This document shows, in pieces, positions 15,564 to 23,743 of a DNA stretch of 64,000 nucleotides. A program made the position numbers and the translations under genes. The notes beneath the pieces were generated by a model. That model worked only from the letters and a program-made list of their open reading frames with translations. It was not told the origin of the DNA and did no database searches. How positions within the stretch are numbered: the first letter of the stretch is position 1; the number at the start of each line of letters is the position of its first letter. Source of the DNA: Nocardioides oceani (GTDB lineage: Bacteria; Actinomycetota; Actinomycetes; Propionibacteriales; Nocardioidaceae); the NCBI RefSeq assembly GCF_030412965.1, contig NZ_JAUHJQ010000006.1:1-64000 (forward strand), given 5' to 3'.

Positions 15564-16947
15564 GCCGCGGGCCGGGCGCTGGGCCGGCCGCGCGTCGGTG
15601 CGCCTGCGGACCACCGCCGCGGCGGTCCTCGTCGTCGCGGTCGTGCTGGTCCTCGGCGCCCTCGTGCTCGTCGCGCTGGTCCGCGGGTCGCTGCGCGGCG
15701 GCGTCGAGAGCACGGCGGAGCAGCGTGCCGCCGAGCTCGTCGCGCAGGTCGAGGCCTCGGGCGTCCCCCCGTCGGGCCTGGCCGGCGACGACGTCGAGGA
15801 CGACGACCTCGAGGACGTCGTCTGGCAGGTGCTCGACGAGGACGGCCGGGTCGTCGCGGCCTCCCAGCCGCTGGCGCGTGCGCTGCCCGGGGACGCGGAC
15901 GGCGACGAGGCGGACCTGCCGGGCGCGGACGCGGCGTACGTCGTGGTGACGGAGGACGCGGACGGCGGCGACGCGTCGTACGACGTCGTGGTCGCCGCGT
16001 CGCTGGAGGACGTCGAGGAGTCGACCGACGCGCTGGTCGCCCCGCTCGTCGTCGGCCTGCCGCTGGTCCTCCTGCTGGTCGGCGCGACCACCTGGCTCGT
16101 CGCCGGGCGGGCGCTCGCGCCGGTCGAGCGGATCCGTCGTGAGGTCGAGGGCATCACCGGCGACCGGCTGGACCGCCGGGTGCCCGAGCCGTCCGCGCGC
16201 GACGAGGTCCGGCGGCTTGCAGTGACGATGAACGCCATGCTGGCGCGGCTCCAGGCGTCCAGCGACCGCCAGCAGCAGTTCGTCGCCGACGCCTCGCACG
16301 AGCTGCGCTCGCCGCTGGCGAGCATCCGGCAGACCGCCGAGGTCGCGCGCGAGCACCCCGGCGCGCTGCCCGAGGGGGAGCTGGCCGAGGCCGTGCTGGA
16401 GGAGTCGGTACGGATGCAGCGGCTCGTCGAGCAGCTGCTCGTGCTGACCCGCGCCGACGAGGGCGCCCTCGCGCGCACCCACCGCGACGTCGACCTCGAC
16501 GACCTGGCGCTCACCGAGGCCCGACGGGTACGCCGCCGGGGGCTCGTCGTCGACACGACCGCCGTCGGTGCGGCCCGGGTCCAGGGCGACCCGCTCGCGC
16601 TGGCGCAGGTGGTCCGCAACCTGGTCGACAACGCCGCCCGGCACGCCGCCTTGCGGGTCGCCGTGGCGGTGACCGAGCAGGCGGGCGCCGTCGCGCTGGT
16701 CGTCGAGGACGACGGGGCCGGCATCGCGGAGGGGGACCGCGAGCGGGTCTTCGAGCGGTTCGTCCGGCTCGACGACGCCCGCGCGCGCGACGCCGGGGGG
16801 AGCGGCCTCGGGCTGGCGATCGTCCGCGAGACCGTCGCCGCCCACGGCGGCACCGTGGCGGCCTCCGCCTCGCCGCTCGGCGGGGCGCGGTTCACCGTCC
16901 GGCTGCCCGGCGGGAGTGCCGGCCCGGCCGCCCCGCGGCGTACCTGA
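15556..16947 (+). CDS. Sensor histidine kinase
   Basis: 463 residues from GTG 15556. Membrane helix one is at about residues 20-43, then an extracytoplasmic sensor of about 110 residues rich in Asp/Glu (GDDVEDDDLEDVVW), membrane helix two at about 160-185 (PLVVGLPLVLLLVGATTWLVAG), and HAMP. The dimerisation domain has phospho-acceptor His248 (DASHELRSPL), and the ATPase domain has N box NLVDNAARHA, G1 DDGAGI and G2 GGSGLGLAI. All catalytic motifs are intact. The acidic sensor suggests a divalent cation or cationic peptide ligand, an inference. Confidence 0.93.
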   Translation: MAEPRAGRWAGRASVRLRTTAAAVLVVAVVLVLGALVLVALVRGSLRGGVESTAEQRAAELVAQVEASGVPPSGLAGDDVEDDDLEDVVWQVLDEDGRVVAASQPLARALPGDADGDEADLPGADAAYVVVTEDADGGDASYDVVVAASLEDVEESTDALVAPLVVGLPLVLLLVGATTWLVAGRALAPVERIRREVEGITGDRLDRRVPEPSARDEVRRLAVTMNAMLARLQASSDRQQQFVADASHELRSPLASIRQTAEVAREHPGALPEGELAEAVLEESVRMQRLVEQLLVLTRADEGALARTHRDVDLDDLALTEARRVRRRGLVVDTTAVGAARVQGDPLALAQVVRNLVDNAARHAALRVAVAVTEQAGAVALVVEDDGAGIAEGDRERVFERFVRLDDARARDAGGSGLGLAIVRETVAAHGGTVAASASPLGGARFTVRLPGGSAGPAAPRRT

Positions 16948-16954
16948 ACGTCCC

Positions 16955-16980
16955 TTCAGGAGCGTTCAGGGGAGGTTCAG
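16955..16980 (+). promoter_or_regulatory. Triple TTCAG repeat before the PepSY gene
   Basis: TTCAG starts at 16955, 16965 and 16976 (10- and 11-base steps), and an inverted copy (CTGAACG) lies just upstream. The word and spacing match 14825-14840. The array ends about 55 bases before the GTG start at 17036. Confidence 0.55.
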
Positions 16981-17035
16981 CGACCTCGGGCGAGGGTGTC
17001 GACCACACCCCGCACGACGACCCGGGAGGAACCCC

Positions 17036-17605
17036 GTGAACACCAAGCTCCGCAGCAAGCGCGTCCTGATCCCGACCGTGGCGGCCGTCGCCGTCCTCGG
17101 CCTCGGTGGCACCGTCTGGGCCACCACCGCGAACGCCGACGGCACCGTCGAGGGCGCCCAGCGCGACCGCGTGGCGGCCGCCGCCGTCGAGGCGGTCGGC
17201 AGCGGCGAGGCCGTCGACGTCGAGACCAGCGACGACGCCGGCGAGGCGTACGAGGTCGAGGTCCGCCTGCCCGACGGCGGCGAGGTCGACGTCGCGCTCG
17301 ACGAGGACCTCGCGGTCGTCGCCCAGGACGCCGACGACGACACCACCGACGACGCTGGCGACGACGACACCACCGACGACGCTGACGGCACCGACGCCGA
17401 CGACCGTGCGCTGGAGCCGGCCGAGCGCGAGGCGGCCGAGCGTGCGGCGCTCGACGCCGTGGGCAGCGGCACGGTCGCCGACGTCGAGGCGGGCGACGAC
17501 CTCGGCGAGGCCTACGAGGTCGAGGTGCGCGCCGAGGACGGCACCGAGTGGGACGTCGAGCTCGACGCCGATCACCAGGTCATCCGCAAGACCGCCCGCG
17601 ACTGA
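17036..17605 (+). CDS. Secreted acidic protein with two PepSY domains
   Basis: 189 residues from GTG 17036, preceded by GGGAGGA. A signal peptide or anchor covers residues 1-34 (VLIPTVAAVAVLGLGGTVWATTANA). Two PepSY-like repeats follow: AAAVEAVGSGEAVDVETSDDAGEAYEVEV and ALDAVGSGTVADVEAGDDLGEAYEVEV. They are joined by an extremely acidic Asp/Thr linker (TTDDAGDDDTTDD). PepSY domains are thought to inhibit proteases or bind the kinase sensor outside the membrane. It follows a two-component operon whose promoter shares its TTCAG repeats. An acidic protein next to an acidic sensor suggests cation buffering or feedback on the kinase, an inference. Confidence 0.8.
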   Translation: MNTKLRSKRVLIPTVAAVAVLGLGGTVWATTANADGTVEGAQRDRVAAAAVEAVGSGEAVDVETSDDAGEAYEVEVRLPDGGEVDVALDEDLAVVAQDADDDTTDDAGDDDTTDDADGTDADDRALEPAEREAAERAALDAVGSGTVADVEAGDDLGEAYEVEVRAEDGTEWDVELDADHQVIRKTARD

Positions 17606-17636
17606 GGCCGGAGGAGCGGCACCGGAGCGGGAGGGG

Positions 17637-18803
17637 TCAGTCGCCGGGCGGCAGCAGCTGCCCGGCGACGGACCCGAAGCGGGCGCCGAACCGGCCGTAG
17701 GTCGTGACCAGCTCGCCCTCGACCGGCCGCTCGCGGTCGCTGCCGTCGCGGACCCACGAGATCCGGTAGCCGTCCGCGCCGCGCAGCGGCTCGCGCGCCG
17801 GCCGGGCGATGACCCGGCCGCCGTCCTGCCACCACGTGGTCGCCTCGTCGCTGCCGGGCAGCAGCGACCAGTCGCCGTCGGCGTACACGTAGGTGCCGAG
17901 GAGGTTCCGCTCGCGCGGCACGCGGCCGTCCCCGGTCCGGACGTAGCGGACGGCGACGCGGTCCCCGACGCGGTCGATCGCGTCGACGCGCCAGCTCTCG
18001 TCGTACTCGTCGGGGTGGCCGTAGGACCGCAGCGTCCCCTCGACCGGGTCGATCTCGACGACCTCCTGCTCGACGACGCACCCGCCGCACGGCTCGCCGC
18101 GCACCTGCCGCAGGGCGAGCAGGGAGGCGCCGTCGACGCTGAGGTACAGCGCGACCAGCGGTTCGCCGCGCAGGACCGTGTCGACCTCGCCGTCGCGGAT
18201 CCGGGCCACGCCGCGGTCGCCGTCGTCGTAGGTCTCGCTGCTGTCGTGCCAGAGCACGAACGTCGCGTCGCCGACGGTGGCGGCGACGCCGAAGTAGTTG
18301 CGGGTGATGTCCGGGTCGTCCTCGGCCGCAGGGTCGTCGGTCTCCGGCAGCACGACCTTCTCAGCGGCGCCGAGATCGGCGGACCACGACCGCAGGACGC
18401 TCGGCCGGCCGTACCGCGCGAGCAGGTTGACCCGGCCCGCGGACCGTCCGGGCAGGTCGGCGAGCCCGACCGGCGCCTCCGCGAGGACCTCGCCCGACGA
18501 CGGGTCGACCAGCCGCAGCCTGCGGCGGTCCTCGGCGACGACGAGCAGCGCGCCGCCAGGCAGCCAGCGGCCCTCGACCCCGTCGGGCAGCACCCGCCCC
18601 GCCCCGCCGGAGCGCACGAGCAGGCCGCGCTCCGCGCCGAGGGTGTACGTCGGGACCGGCGCCGCCACCGCGAGCGGCTCGGCCCGCGGGTCGAGCACGG
18701 CCGCGCGGTCGGTGCCGCCGAGGCCGCGCTCCAGGACGAGCCCGCCGGCGACCAGCGCGACCAGCAGCACCGCCGCCACTCCCACGACCCGACGCGTCCC
18801 CAT
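17637..18803 (-). CDS. Membrane-anchored protein of unknown function, propeller-like
   Basis: 388 residues from ATG 18803. A single N-terminal membrane anchor (VVGVAAVLLVALVAGGLVL) is followed by a long extracytoplasmic domain of beta-rich, repeating short strands (RLVDPSSGEVLAEAPVGL, VEIDPVEGTLRSYG), reminiscent of a beta-propeller, with two Cys in GEPCGGCVVEQ. No catalytic motif is recognised. It converges on the PepSY gene and stands alone, with a 150-base gap to the small membrane gene at 18959 on the other strand. I do not recognise the family. Confidence 0.6.
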   Translation of the reverse strand: MGTRRVVGVAAVLLVALVAGGLVLERGLGGTDRAAVLDPRAEPLAVAAPVPTYTLGAERGLLVRSGGAGRVLPDGVEGRWLPGGALLVVAEDRRRLRLVDPSSGEVLAEAPVGLADLPGRSAGRVNLLARYGRPSVLRSWSADLGAAEKVVLPETDDPAAEDDPDITRNYFGVAATVGDATFVLWHDSSETYDDGDRGVARIRDGEVDTVLRGEPLVALYLSVDGASLLALRQVRGEPCGGCVVEQEVVEIDPVEGTLRSYGHPDEYDESWRVDAIDRVGDRVAVRYVRTGDGRVPRERNLLGTYVYADGDWSLLPGSDEATTWWQDGGRVIARPAREPLRGADGYRISWVRDGSDRERPVEGELVTTYGRFGARFGSVAGQLLPPGD

Positions 18804-18958
18804 CGGGCCATGCTAGGGACCGCCGAGCGGGTTGCCGGGGCGGCCGGGGCGGCCGGGGCGGCCGGGACCAAGGTCCTTGCGACCTCGGGACTCCCGGACC
18901 TGCCGACGACGCGCGCCCGCGACGAGGGTGGTGGCAACACCCGCGACGAGGAGGTCCG

Positions 18959-19180
18959 ATGACCACCAACTACGAGCAGCTCGACTGGAGCCCGACCACC
19001 TGGGCGCTCCTCCAGGGCGGCATGGCCCTCATGGCCGTGATCTGCATGGGGCTCGCCGTCCTGCTGGCGTTCCGCGCGAGCCAGGCCACCAAGCCGGCGA
19101 CGACCGTCACCGAGCTGCCCGCGACCCCCGGCACGACCGGCACCGAGTCGGCCGCCGTGCGCCACGCGACCGCCGCCTGA
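18959..19180 (+). CDS. Small single-pass membrane protein
   Basis: 73 residues from ATG 18959 after GAGGAGG. A polar N-terminus (NYEQLDWSP) precedes one membrane helix (LLQGGMALMAVICMGLAVLLAF), then a Thr/Pro-rich tail. No family recognised. The good ribosome-binding site and codon pattern support a real gene. It is followed by the inverted repeat at 19225. Confidence 0.6.
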   Translation: MTTNYEQLDWSPTTWALLQGGMALMAVICMGLAVLLAFRASQATKPATTVTELPATPGTTGTESAAVRHATAA

Positions 19181-19224
19181 GCGGGTCGTCGGCCGACGGT
19201 GCGGCCGTCACGCGGCCTTTCTCC

Positions 19225-19284
19225 AGCGACCCTGTGGTCGCTTCACACGCGTCCTGACACGTGTGGAGCGACCACAGGGTCGCT
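19225..19284. repeat. Large inverted repeat with AGCGACC/GGTCGCT core
   Basis: AGCGACCCTGTGGTCGCT (19225-19242) is exactly inverted as AGCGACCACAGGGTCGCT (19267-19284), and the inner flanks CACACG/CGTGTG extend the pairing. Each arm is itself a 7-bp hairpin with a 4-base loop. The same arm sequence occurs repeatedly in the 63397-63900 array, so this is a dispersed intergenic repeat, possibly also a bidirectional terminator. Confidence 0.8.
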
Positions 19285-19403
19285 CCACGAGGCTCAGGGC
19301 GGCCGAGGGGAGCCGGGAGCACCCCGTCACCCACGCGAGCGCCGAGGAGCCGGCCGGCCCGCGTCACCCGACCGCGGCCCGACCACGACCCTGGAGGGGT
19401 AGC

Positions 19404-19829
19404 GTGCGGCCCGTGCCGGACCCACGCACCGCCGAGCCGGCGGCAGCCCGTTCCACGCCGGGCGTGGTCGGCACCCCGCGCCGGATCCTCCAGGCAGAGG
19501 GGGCGGTGCTGCTCGTGGCCGCGCTGACGACGTACGTCGTCGGCCTGGACGAGCCGTGGTGGTGGGTGCCGCTGCTGCTGTTCGTGCCGGACGTGCTCAT
19601 GGTCGGCTACGCCCGCTCGACGCGGGTCGGGGCGTGGACCTACAACCTCGCGCACTCCTACCCGGCACCCGCCCTGCTGGGTGCGATCGCCCTCGCGGCC
19701 GACACGACGGCGTGGCAGGGCGTGGCGCTGGTGTGGTTCGCGCACATCGGGATGGACCGGGCGCTCGGCTACGGCTTGAAGTACGACACGGCCTTCACCG
19801 ACACCCACCTCGGTCGCATCGGGCGCTGA
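19404..19829 (+). CDS. DUF4260 membrane protein
   Basis: 141 residues from GTG 19404 (GGAGG six bases before). After a 30-residue polar start, four membrane segments follow, with the DUF4260 motifs LLLFVPDVLMVGYARSTRVGAWTYNLAHSYPAPALLG and WFAHIGMDRALGYGLKY. The family is short integral membrane proteins of unknown role that keep the HIGxDRxLGYGLK motif. It stands alone between the inverted repeat and a converging secreted protein. Confidence 0.85.
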   Translation: MRPVPDPRTAEPAAARSTPGVVGTPRRILQAEGAVLLVAALTTYVVGLDEPWWWVPLLLFVPDVLMVGYARSTRVGAWTYNLAHSYPAPALLGAIALAADTTAWQGVALVWFAHIGMDRALGYGLKYDTAFTDTHLGRIGR

Positions 19830-19842
19830 CGCCGCTCGTCGC

Positions 19843-20442
19843 TCAGCCCTGCGTACGCCGGCGGCGGACCAGCCACACGGCGAGCCCACCCGCGGCGACG
19901 GCCGCGCCGGCCGACCCGGCCAGCACGGCGGTCGCGTCGAACGGCCCGCCGGACGCCGTCCCGCTCCGCTCCCAGCCCGGCCCCCGATCGCCGTCCGAGC
20001 GGCCGGCCGAGGTCAGCCAGGAGTTGCACGGGTTCACCAGCCACCGGCCCTCGTGCTCGTAGGGCAGGAACAGCCAGGTCCGCTCCGAGCGCCAGCCGTC
20101 GGCGAGCTCGCCGTCCTCCCGCGGCCACAGGCCGTACATCTCCGCCTCGACCGTCAGCCGCACCGTCGCACCGGAGCTGGAGCCGGAGCCGGAGCCGGAG
20201 CCGGAGCCCACCGCGATCTCCGGCGGCAGCTCGCCGCGGCGTACCTCCTCCACGGCGACCTCGAGCTGGCCGTCGACGGTGTCGACGACCTGGCCGGTGA
20301 AGACCAGCGACGCGGTCTCCCGCACGCGCTGCGGCTCGACGCAGGAGAGCGCCGCGGCGGGGGAGGCGGTCGCCGCCACCGCGGCGGGCAGCGGGAGCAC
20401 GACGAGGGCGAGGAGCGCGGCGAGGCGGGGGAGGCGCGGCAC
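19843..20442 (-). CDS. Secreted, C-terminally anchored protein of unknown function
   Basis: 199 residues from GTG 20442, the first start before a signal peptide (LAALLALVVLPLPAAVAATASPAAALS). The extracellular domain contains two Cys that could pair (SCVEPQ and NPCNSW) and a short Ser/Gly repeat encoded by tandem GGAGCC repeats (GSGSGSGSGSSSG). It ends in a membrane helix (AVLAGSAGAAVAAGGLAVWLV) and RRRRTQG, a sorting-type tail without a clear LPxTG. The family is not recognised. The start codon is uncertain because its ribosome-binding site is weak. Confidence 0.65.
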   Translation of the reverse strand: MPRLPRLAALLALVVLPLPAAVAATASPAAALSCVEPQRVRETASLVFTGQVVDTVDGQLEVAVEEVRRGELPPEIAVGSGSGSGSGSSSGATVRLTVEAEMYGLWPREDGELADGWRSERTWLFLPYEHEGRWLVNPCNSWLTSAGRSDGDRGPGWERSGTASGGPFDATAVLAGSAGAAVAAGGLAVWLVRRRRTQG

Positions 20443-20547
20443 CCCGGTACGACGCCCGAGGAGGGCTCGCGGTTCCGCCGCGGGAGGTGCGCGCTGCGTG
20501 GCACAGTGACGCCGCCGGGGACCAGCCCGGCCGGGACGGAGGGTGCA

Positions 20548-22425
20548 GTGCGTCGCAGGTCGAGGGCCCGGCAGGACGCTCGACGGTTCCCGCGGACGCG
20601 GCGCTGGCTGCGGCGGATCGGCATCGGCTTCCTGGTGCTGGTCGTGGTGCTCGGATGCGTCTACTGGGCGCTCCCGAAGGGCCCGCGCGACCCGATGGAC
20701 TTCGACAGCCCCAAGGGCGAGACCCGGACGATGGCGACCGGCACGGAGTACGCCGTGGTGGCCGGCACGCCGTGGGCGGCGGAGGCGATGCGCGACGTGC
20801 TCGAGGCCGGCGGCAACGCCGCCGACGCGGCGATCGCCGGCCTGCTGACGCTCAACGTCACCTTCGGCGAGGCCGCGAGCTTCCCGGGTGTGGCGCCGCT
20901 GCTCTTCCGCGACGGGCGCACCGGCGAGGTCAGCAGCTACACCGGCGCCGGCACCGCCCCGGCGGCGGCCACGCTGGAGAGGTTCCGCGACCGCGACTGG
21001 GACGAGGTCCCGGAGATGGACGTGTGGGCGCAGCTGCTCCCGGCCTCGCCGGACGTGCTGGTCTCGCTGCTGCGCGACCACGGGACGATGGCCTTCGCCG
21101 AGCTCGCGGCGCCGGCGATCGAGCTCGCGCGCACGGGCTTCCCGGTCCACGAGGTGATGGCCCACAACCTCGACTTCTCGCTCGTGGAGCGGATCGGCTT
21201 CCAGGTGCTGATGCCCTACAACGCCCACGAGTTCACGAAGGGCGAGTGGTGGCGGCCGATCCACGTCGGCGACCGGTTCAAGCGGCCGGACCTCGCCGAG
21301 ACCCTCGAGGCGCTGGGCGCGGCCGAGACCGCGGCGCTCGAGGCCGGCGGCGACCGCGAGGCGGGCCTGCAGGCCGTGCGTGACCACTTCTACGCGGGAC
21401 CGCTCGCCGAGGAGATCGTCGAGCTGCAGGAGGAGGAGGACGGGCTCATCACCGCCGCGGACCTCGCCGGCTACGCGGGGGAGTGGGAGGAGCCGCTCGC
21501 GTCGGACTTCCACGGCAGCACGATCCGCACCAACCGCACCTGGAACCAGGGGATCGTCGTCCCGATGGCGCTCGAGATCCTCGAGGGCATCGACCTGGAG
21601 GCGATGGGCTGGGGCTCGGAGGAGTACGTCCACACCGTGCTGCAGGCCATCGACCTGGCGATGGCCGACCGCGAGGCGTACGTCGCCGACCCGGCGTACG
21701 TCGACGTGCCGGTCGCCGAGCTGCTCTCGCCCGAGCACGCAGCCGAGCGCCGCGCGCAGATGGGCGAGACGTCGTACGACGGCATGCCGGCCGCCGGCGA
21801 CGTGGCGACCGCCGCCCGGCCGCACGTCCCGGACCCGCTGCTCGGCAAGGACACCACCCACCTGGCGGTCGTCGACGCACGGGGCGACTCGGTGACGCTG
21901 ACGCCGAGCGACTTCCCGCTGACGCCGATGGTGCCGGGGACGGGGATGAACCTCGGCAACCGGATGACCCAGTTCAGCCTCGACCCCGACAGCCCCAACC
22001 GGCTGGAGCCGGGCAAGCGGCCGCGGATCACCCCGCACGCGGTGATGGTCGACGAGGCCGGCGGCGGGCAGATCTCGCTCGGCACGCCGGGCGGCGACGT
22101 GCAGGCGCAGACCAACCTCCAGGTGCTGCTCAACATCCTGGTGTGGGGGATGGACTTGCAGGAGGCCGTCGAGGCGCCCCGGTTCATGTCGTTGAACTTC
22201 CCGAGCTCGTTCACCCCGCACGTGACCGAGCCGCACGGCATCAAGCTCGAGGCGCCGCTCGACGACGAGCTCCACGACGCGCTCGAGGCGCGGGGCTACG
22301 AGGTCGAGCGGCTCGACCGGTGGGACCACGAGCTCGGCGGGGTCGGCATCGTCCGGCGGCTCCCGGGCGGGCGGGTCGAGGCCGGCGCCGACCCGCACGA
22401 GAGCACCACCGCGTTCGCCCGCTGA
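20548..22425 (+). CDS. Gamma-glutamyltransferase family protein, membrane-anchored
   Basis: 625 residues from GTG 20548. An arginine-rich N-terminus and one membrane helix (IGIGFLVLVVVLGCVYWALP) anchor the enzyme outside. The body follows the GGT plan: AGGNAADAAIAGLLTLNVTFGEA near the start and LGKDTTHLAVVDARGDSVTLT, where Thr436 is the expected autoprocessing nucleophile, then GTPGGDVQAQTNLQVLLNILVWGMDLQEAVEAPRF. It should hydrolyse or transfer gamma-glutamyl groups (glutathione-like or other substrates). The anchor instead of a cleaved signal, and replacement of the usual serine-glycine loop by TPSDFPLTPMVPGTG, make the substrate uncertain. Confidence 0.85.
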   Translation: MRRRSRARQDARRFPRTRRWLRRIGIGFLVLVVVLGCVYWALPKGPRDPMDFDSPKGETRTMATGTEYAVVAGTPWAAEAMRDVLEAGGNAADAAIAGLLTLNVTFGEAASFPGVAPLLFRDGRTGEVSSYTGAGTAPAAATLERFRDRDWDEVPEMDVWAQLLPASPDVLVSLLRDHGTMAFAELAAPAIELARTGFPVHEVMAHNLDFSLVERIGFQVLMPYNAHEFTKGEWWRPIHVGDRFKRPDLAETLEALGAAETAALEAGGDREAGLQAVRDHFYAGPLAEEIVELQEEEDGLITAADLAGYAGEWEEPLASDFHGSTIRTNRTWNQGIVVPMALEILEGIDLEAMGWGSEEYVHTVLQAIDLAMADREAYVADPAYVDVPVAELLSPEHAAERRAQMGETSYDGMPAAGDVATAARPHVPDPLLGKDTTHLAVVDARGDSVTLTPSDFPLTPMVPGTGMNLGNRMTQFSLDPDSPNRLEPGKRPRITPHAVMVDEAGGGQISLGTPGGDVQAQTNLQVLLNILVWGMDLQEAVEAPRFMSLNFPSSFTPHVTEPHGIKLEAPLDDELHDALEARGYEVERLDRWDHELGGVGIVRRLPGGRVEAGADPHESTTAFAR

Positions 22426-22438
22426 CGGCGGCTCGAGG

Positions 22439-23431
22439 TCACAGCGTCGAGGCGCGGGCGACCAGCTCGGGGGTGAACGTGACCTGCTGGTGGCGGTGGT
22501 CGGGGTTGGTCGACTCGTCGAGCACGAGCGAGGCGGCGGTCCGCCCCAGCTGGTGCCGCGGCTGGCGCACCGAGGTGAGCGGCACCGCGGCGGCGGCCGC
22601 GAACTCGATGTCGTCGTAGCCGACGATCGCGAGGTCGCCCGGCACCGACCGGCCGCTGCCGATCGACTGCTGGAGCAGGCCGAGCGCGAGCAGGTCGTTG
22701 ACGCAGAACGCCGCCGTGGGCCGGCGCCGCGCGGCCAGCCCGGCCAGGCGCTCGCCCGCGGAGCGGCCCTCCGCGACGGTCATCGCGTCGGTCTCGAGCG
22801 GCACCAGGTCGTCGGGGTCGAGGCCCGCGTCGGTCCAGGCGGCCCGCGCCCCGGCGTACCGGTCCTGGACCTGCCCGATGCTGGTCGGACCGCCCACGAC
22901 CGCGATCCGGCGGTGGCCGCGGTCGACGAGGTGCTCGACGGCCAGGCGGCCGCCCAGGACGTCGTCGACGGCGACGGTGCAGAAGTCCTCGAGCCGGCGG
23001 GTGCGGTCGACCACGACGATCGGGGTGCCCCGGCGGGCGACCTGGTCGAGCGCGGCGGCGTCGGGGTCCACCGGGGTGATCAGGATGCCCTGCACGCGCT
23101 GCTGCTCGAGCAGGGTCAGGTGTGCCGCCTCGCGGTCGGCGCGGTTGGCGCTGTTGCAGAGGAACAGCGAGAGGTCGGCGTCGTCCGCGGCGTCGTCGAT
23201 GCCGGCGGCGACGTCGGTGAAGAACGGGTTCCCGGCGTCGAGCACGACGTAGGCGAGGGTGCGGCTCTTCCCGACCCGCAGCTGGCGCGCCGACTCGTTG
23301 CGGACGAAGCCGAGCTCGGCCATCACCCGCTCGACCCGCTCGCGGGTCCCCGGGCTGACCCGGTCGGGCCGGTTCAGCACGTTCGAGACGGTCCCCAGCG
23401 AGACGCCGGCCGCGGCGGCGACGTCCCTGCG
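22439..23431 (-). CDS. LacI-family regulator with disrupted 5' end
   Basis: The helix-turn-helix is complete from RRDVAAAAGVSLGTVSNVLNRPDRV, followed by a full periplasmic-binding-protein-like sensor ending at TGA 22439-22441. The normal N-terminal ATG and the few residues before RDVA are absent: upstream of 23431 the frame runs into the antisense of the rhamnulokinase remnant, with no ATG and no convincing ribosome-binding site. The nearest in-frame GTG lies about 30 codons upstream and would add residues read backwards from rhaB. The gene may therefore be silent or start from a weak codon. It probably once controlled rhamnose genes. Confidence 0.75.
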   Translation of the reverse strand, partial: RRDVAAAAGVSLGTVSNVLNRPDRVSPGTRERVERVMAELGFVRNESARQLRVGKSRTLAYVVLDAGNPFFTDVAAGIDDAADDADLSLFLCNSANRADREAAHLTLLEQQRVQGILITPVDPDAAALDQVARRGTPIVVVDRTRRLEDFCTVAVDDVLGGRLAVEHLVDRGHRRIAVVGGPTSIGQVQDRYAGARAAWTDAGLDPDDLVPLETDAMTVAEGRSAGERLAGLAARRRPTAAFCVNDLLALGLLQQSIGSGRSVPGDLAIVGYDDIEFAAAAAVPLTSVRQPRHQLGRTAASLVLDESTNPDHRHQQVTFTPELVARASTL

Positions 23432-23738
23432 CGTCGCCGCGGAGCTCGCCGGGCGGGCCCCGACGGTCGTCCACGTCGTCGGCGGCGGGTCGCAGAACCA
23501 CCTCCTGTGCCAGCTCACCGCCGACGCGACCGGCCTGCCGGTGCTCGCCGGCCCGTCGGAGGCGGCCGCGCTGGGCAACGTGCTCGTGCAGGCCCGCTCG
23601 CTCGGCGCCCAGCTGCCGGACCTGGCCGCGATGCGCGACCTGGTGCGTCGTACCCACGAGCTGCACCGCTTCGAGCCGCGCCCTGGCCTGGACTGGGACG
23701 CCGCGGAGCAGCGGCTGCTGGCGGGGGACGTAGCGTGA
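23430..23738 (+). pseudogene. rhaB: 3' remnant of L-rhamnulokinase (rhaB)
   Basis: Only the last about 100 residues survive. VVHVVGGGSQNHLLCQLTADATGLPVLAGPSEAAALGNVLVQARSLG is the C-terminal ATP-binding signature of rhamnulokinases (FGGY superfamily). Upstream of about 23430 the homology stops abruptly and the sequence becomes the antisense of the LacI gene. The remaining 380 or so residues, with the sugar-binding domain and start, are missing, so no active kinase is made. It is followed directly by lutABC, the order expected when rhamnose breakdown ends in lactate. Confidence 0.8.
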
Positions 23739-23743
23739 GCGGC

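Noticed and set aside
14826..16895. Very long minus-strand open frame opposite the response regulator and kinase
   Set aside because: Serine/arginine/threonine-rich shadow of two clear plus-strand genes; no family motif.
16892..19165. 757-codon minus-strand frame across the PepSY gene and 17637-18803
   Set aside because: It runs antisense to one real gene and out of frame with another; low-complexity composition.
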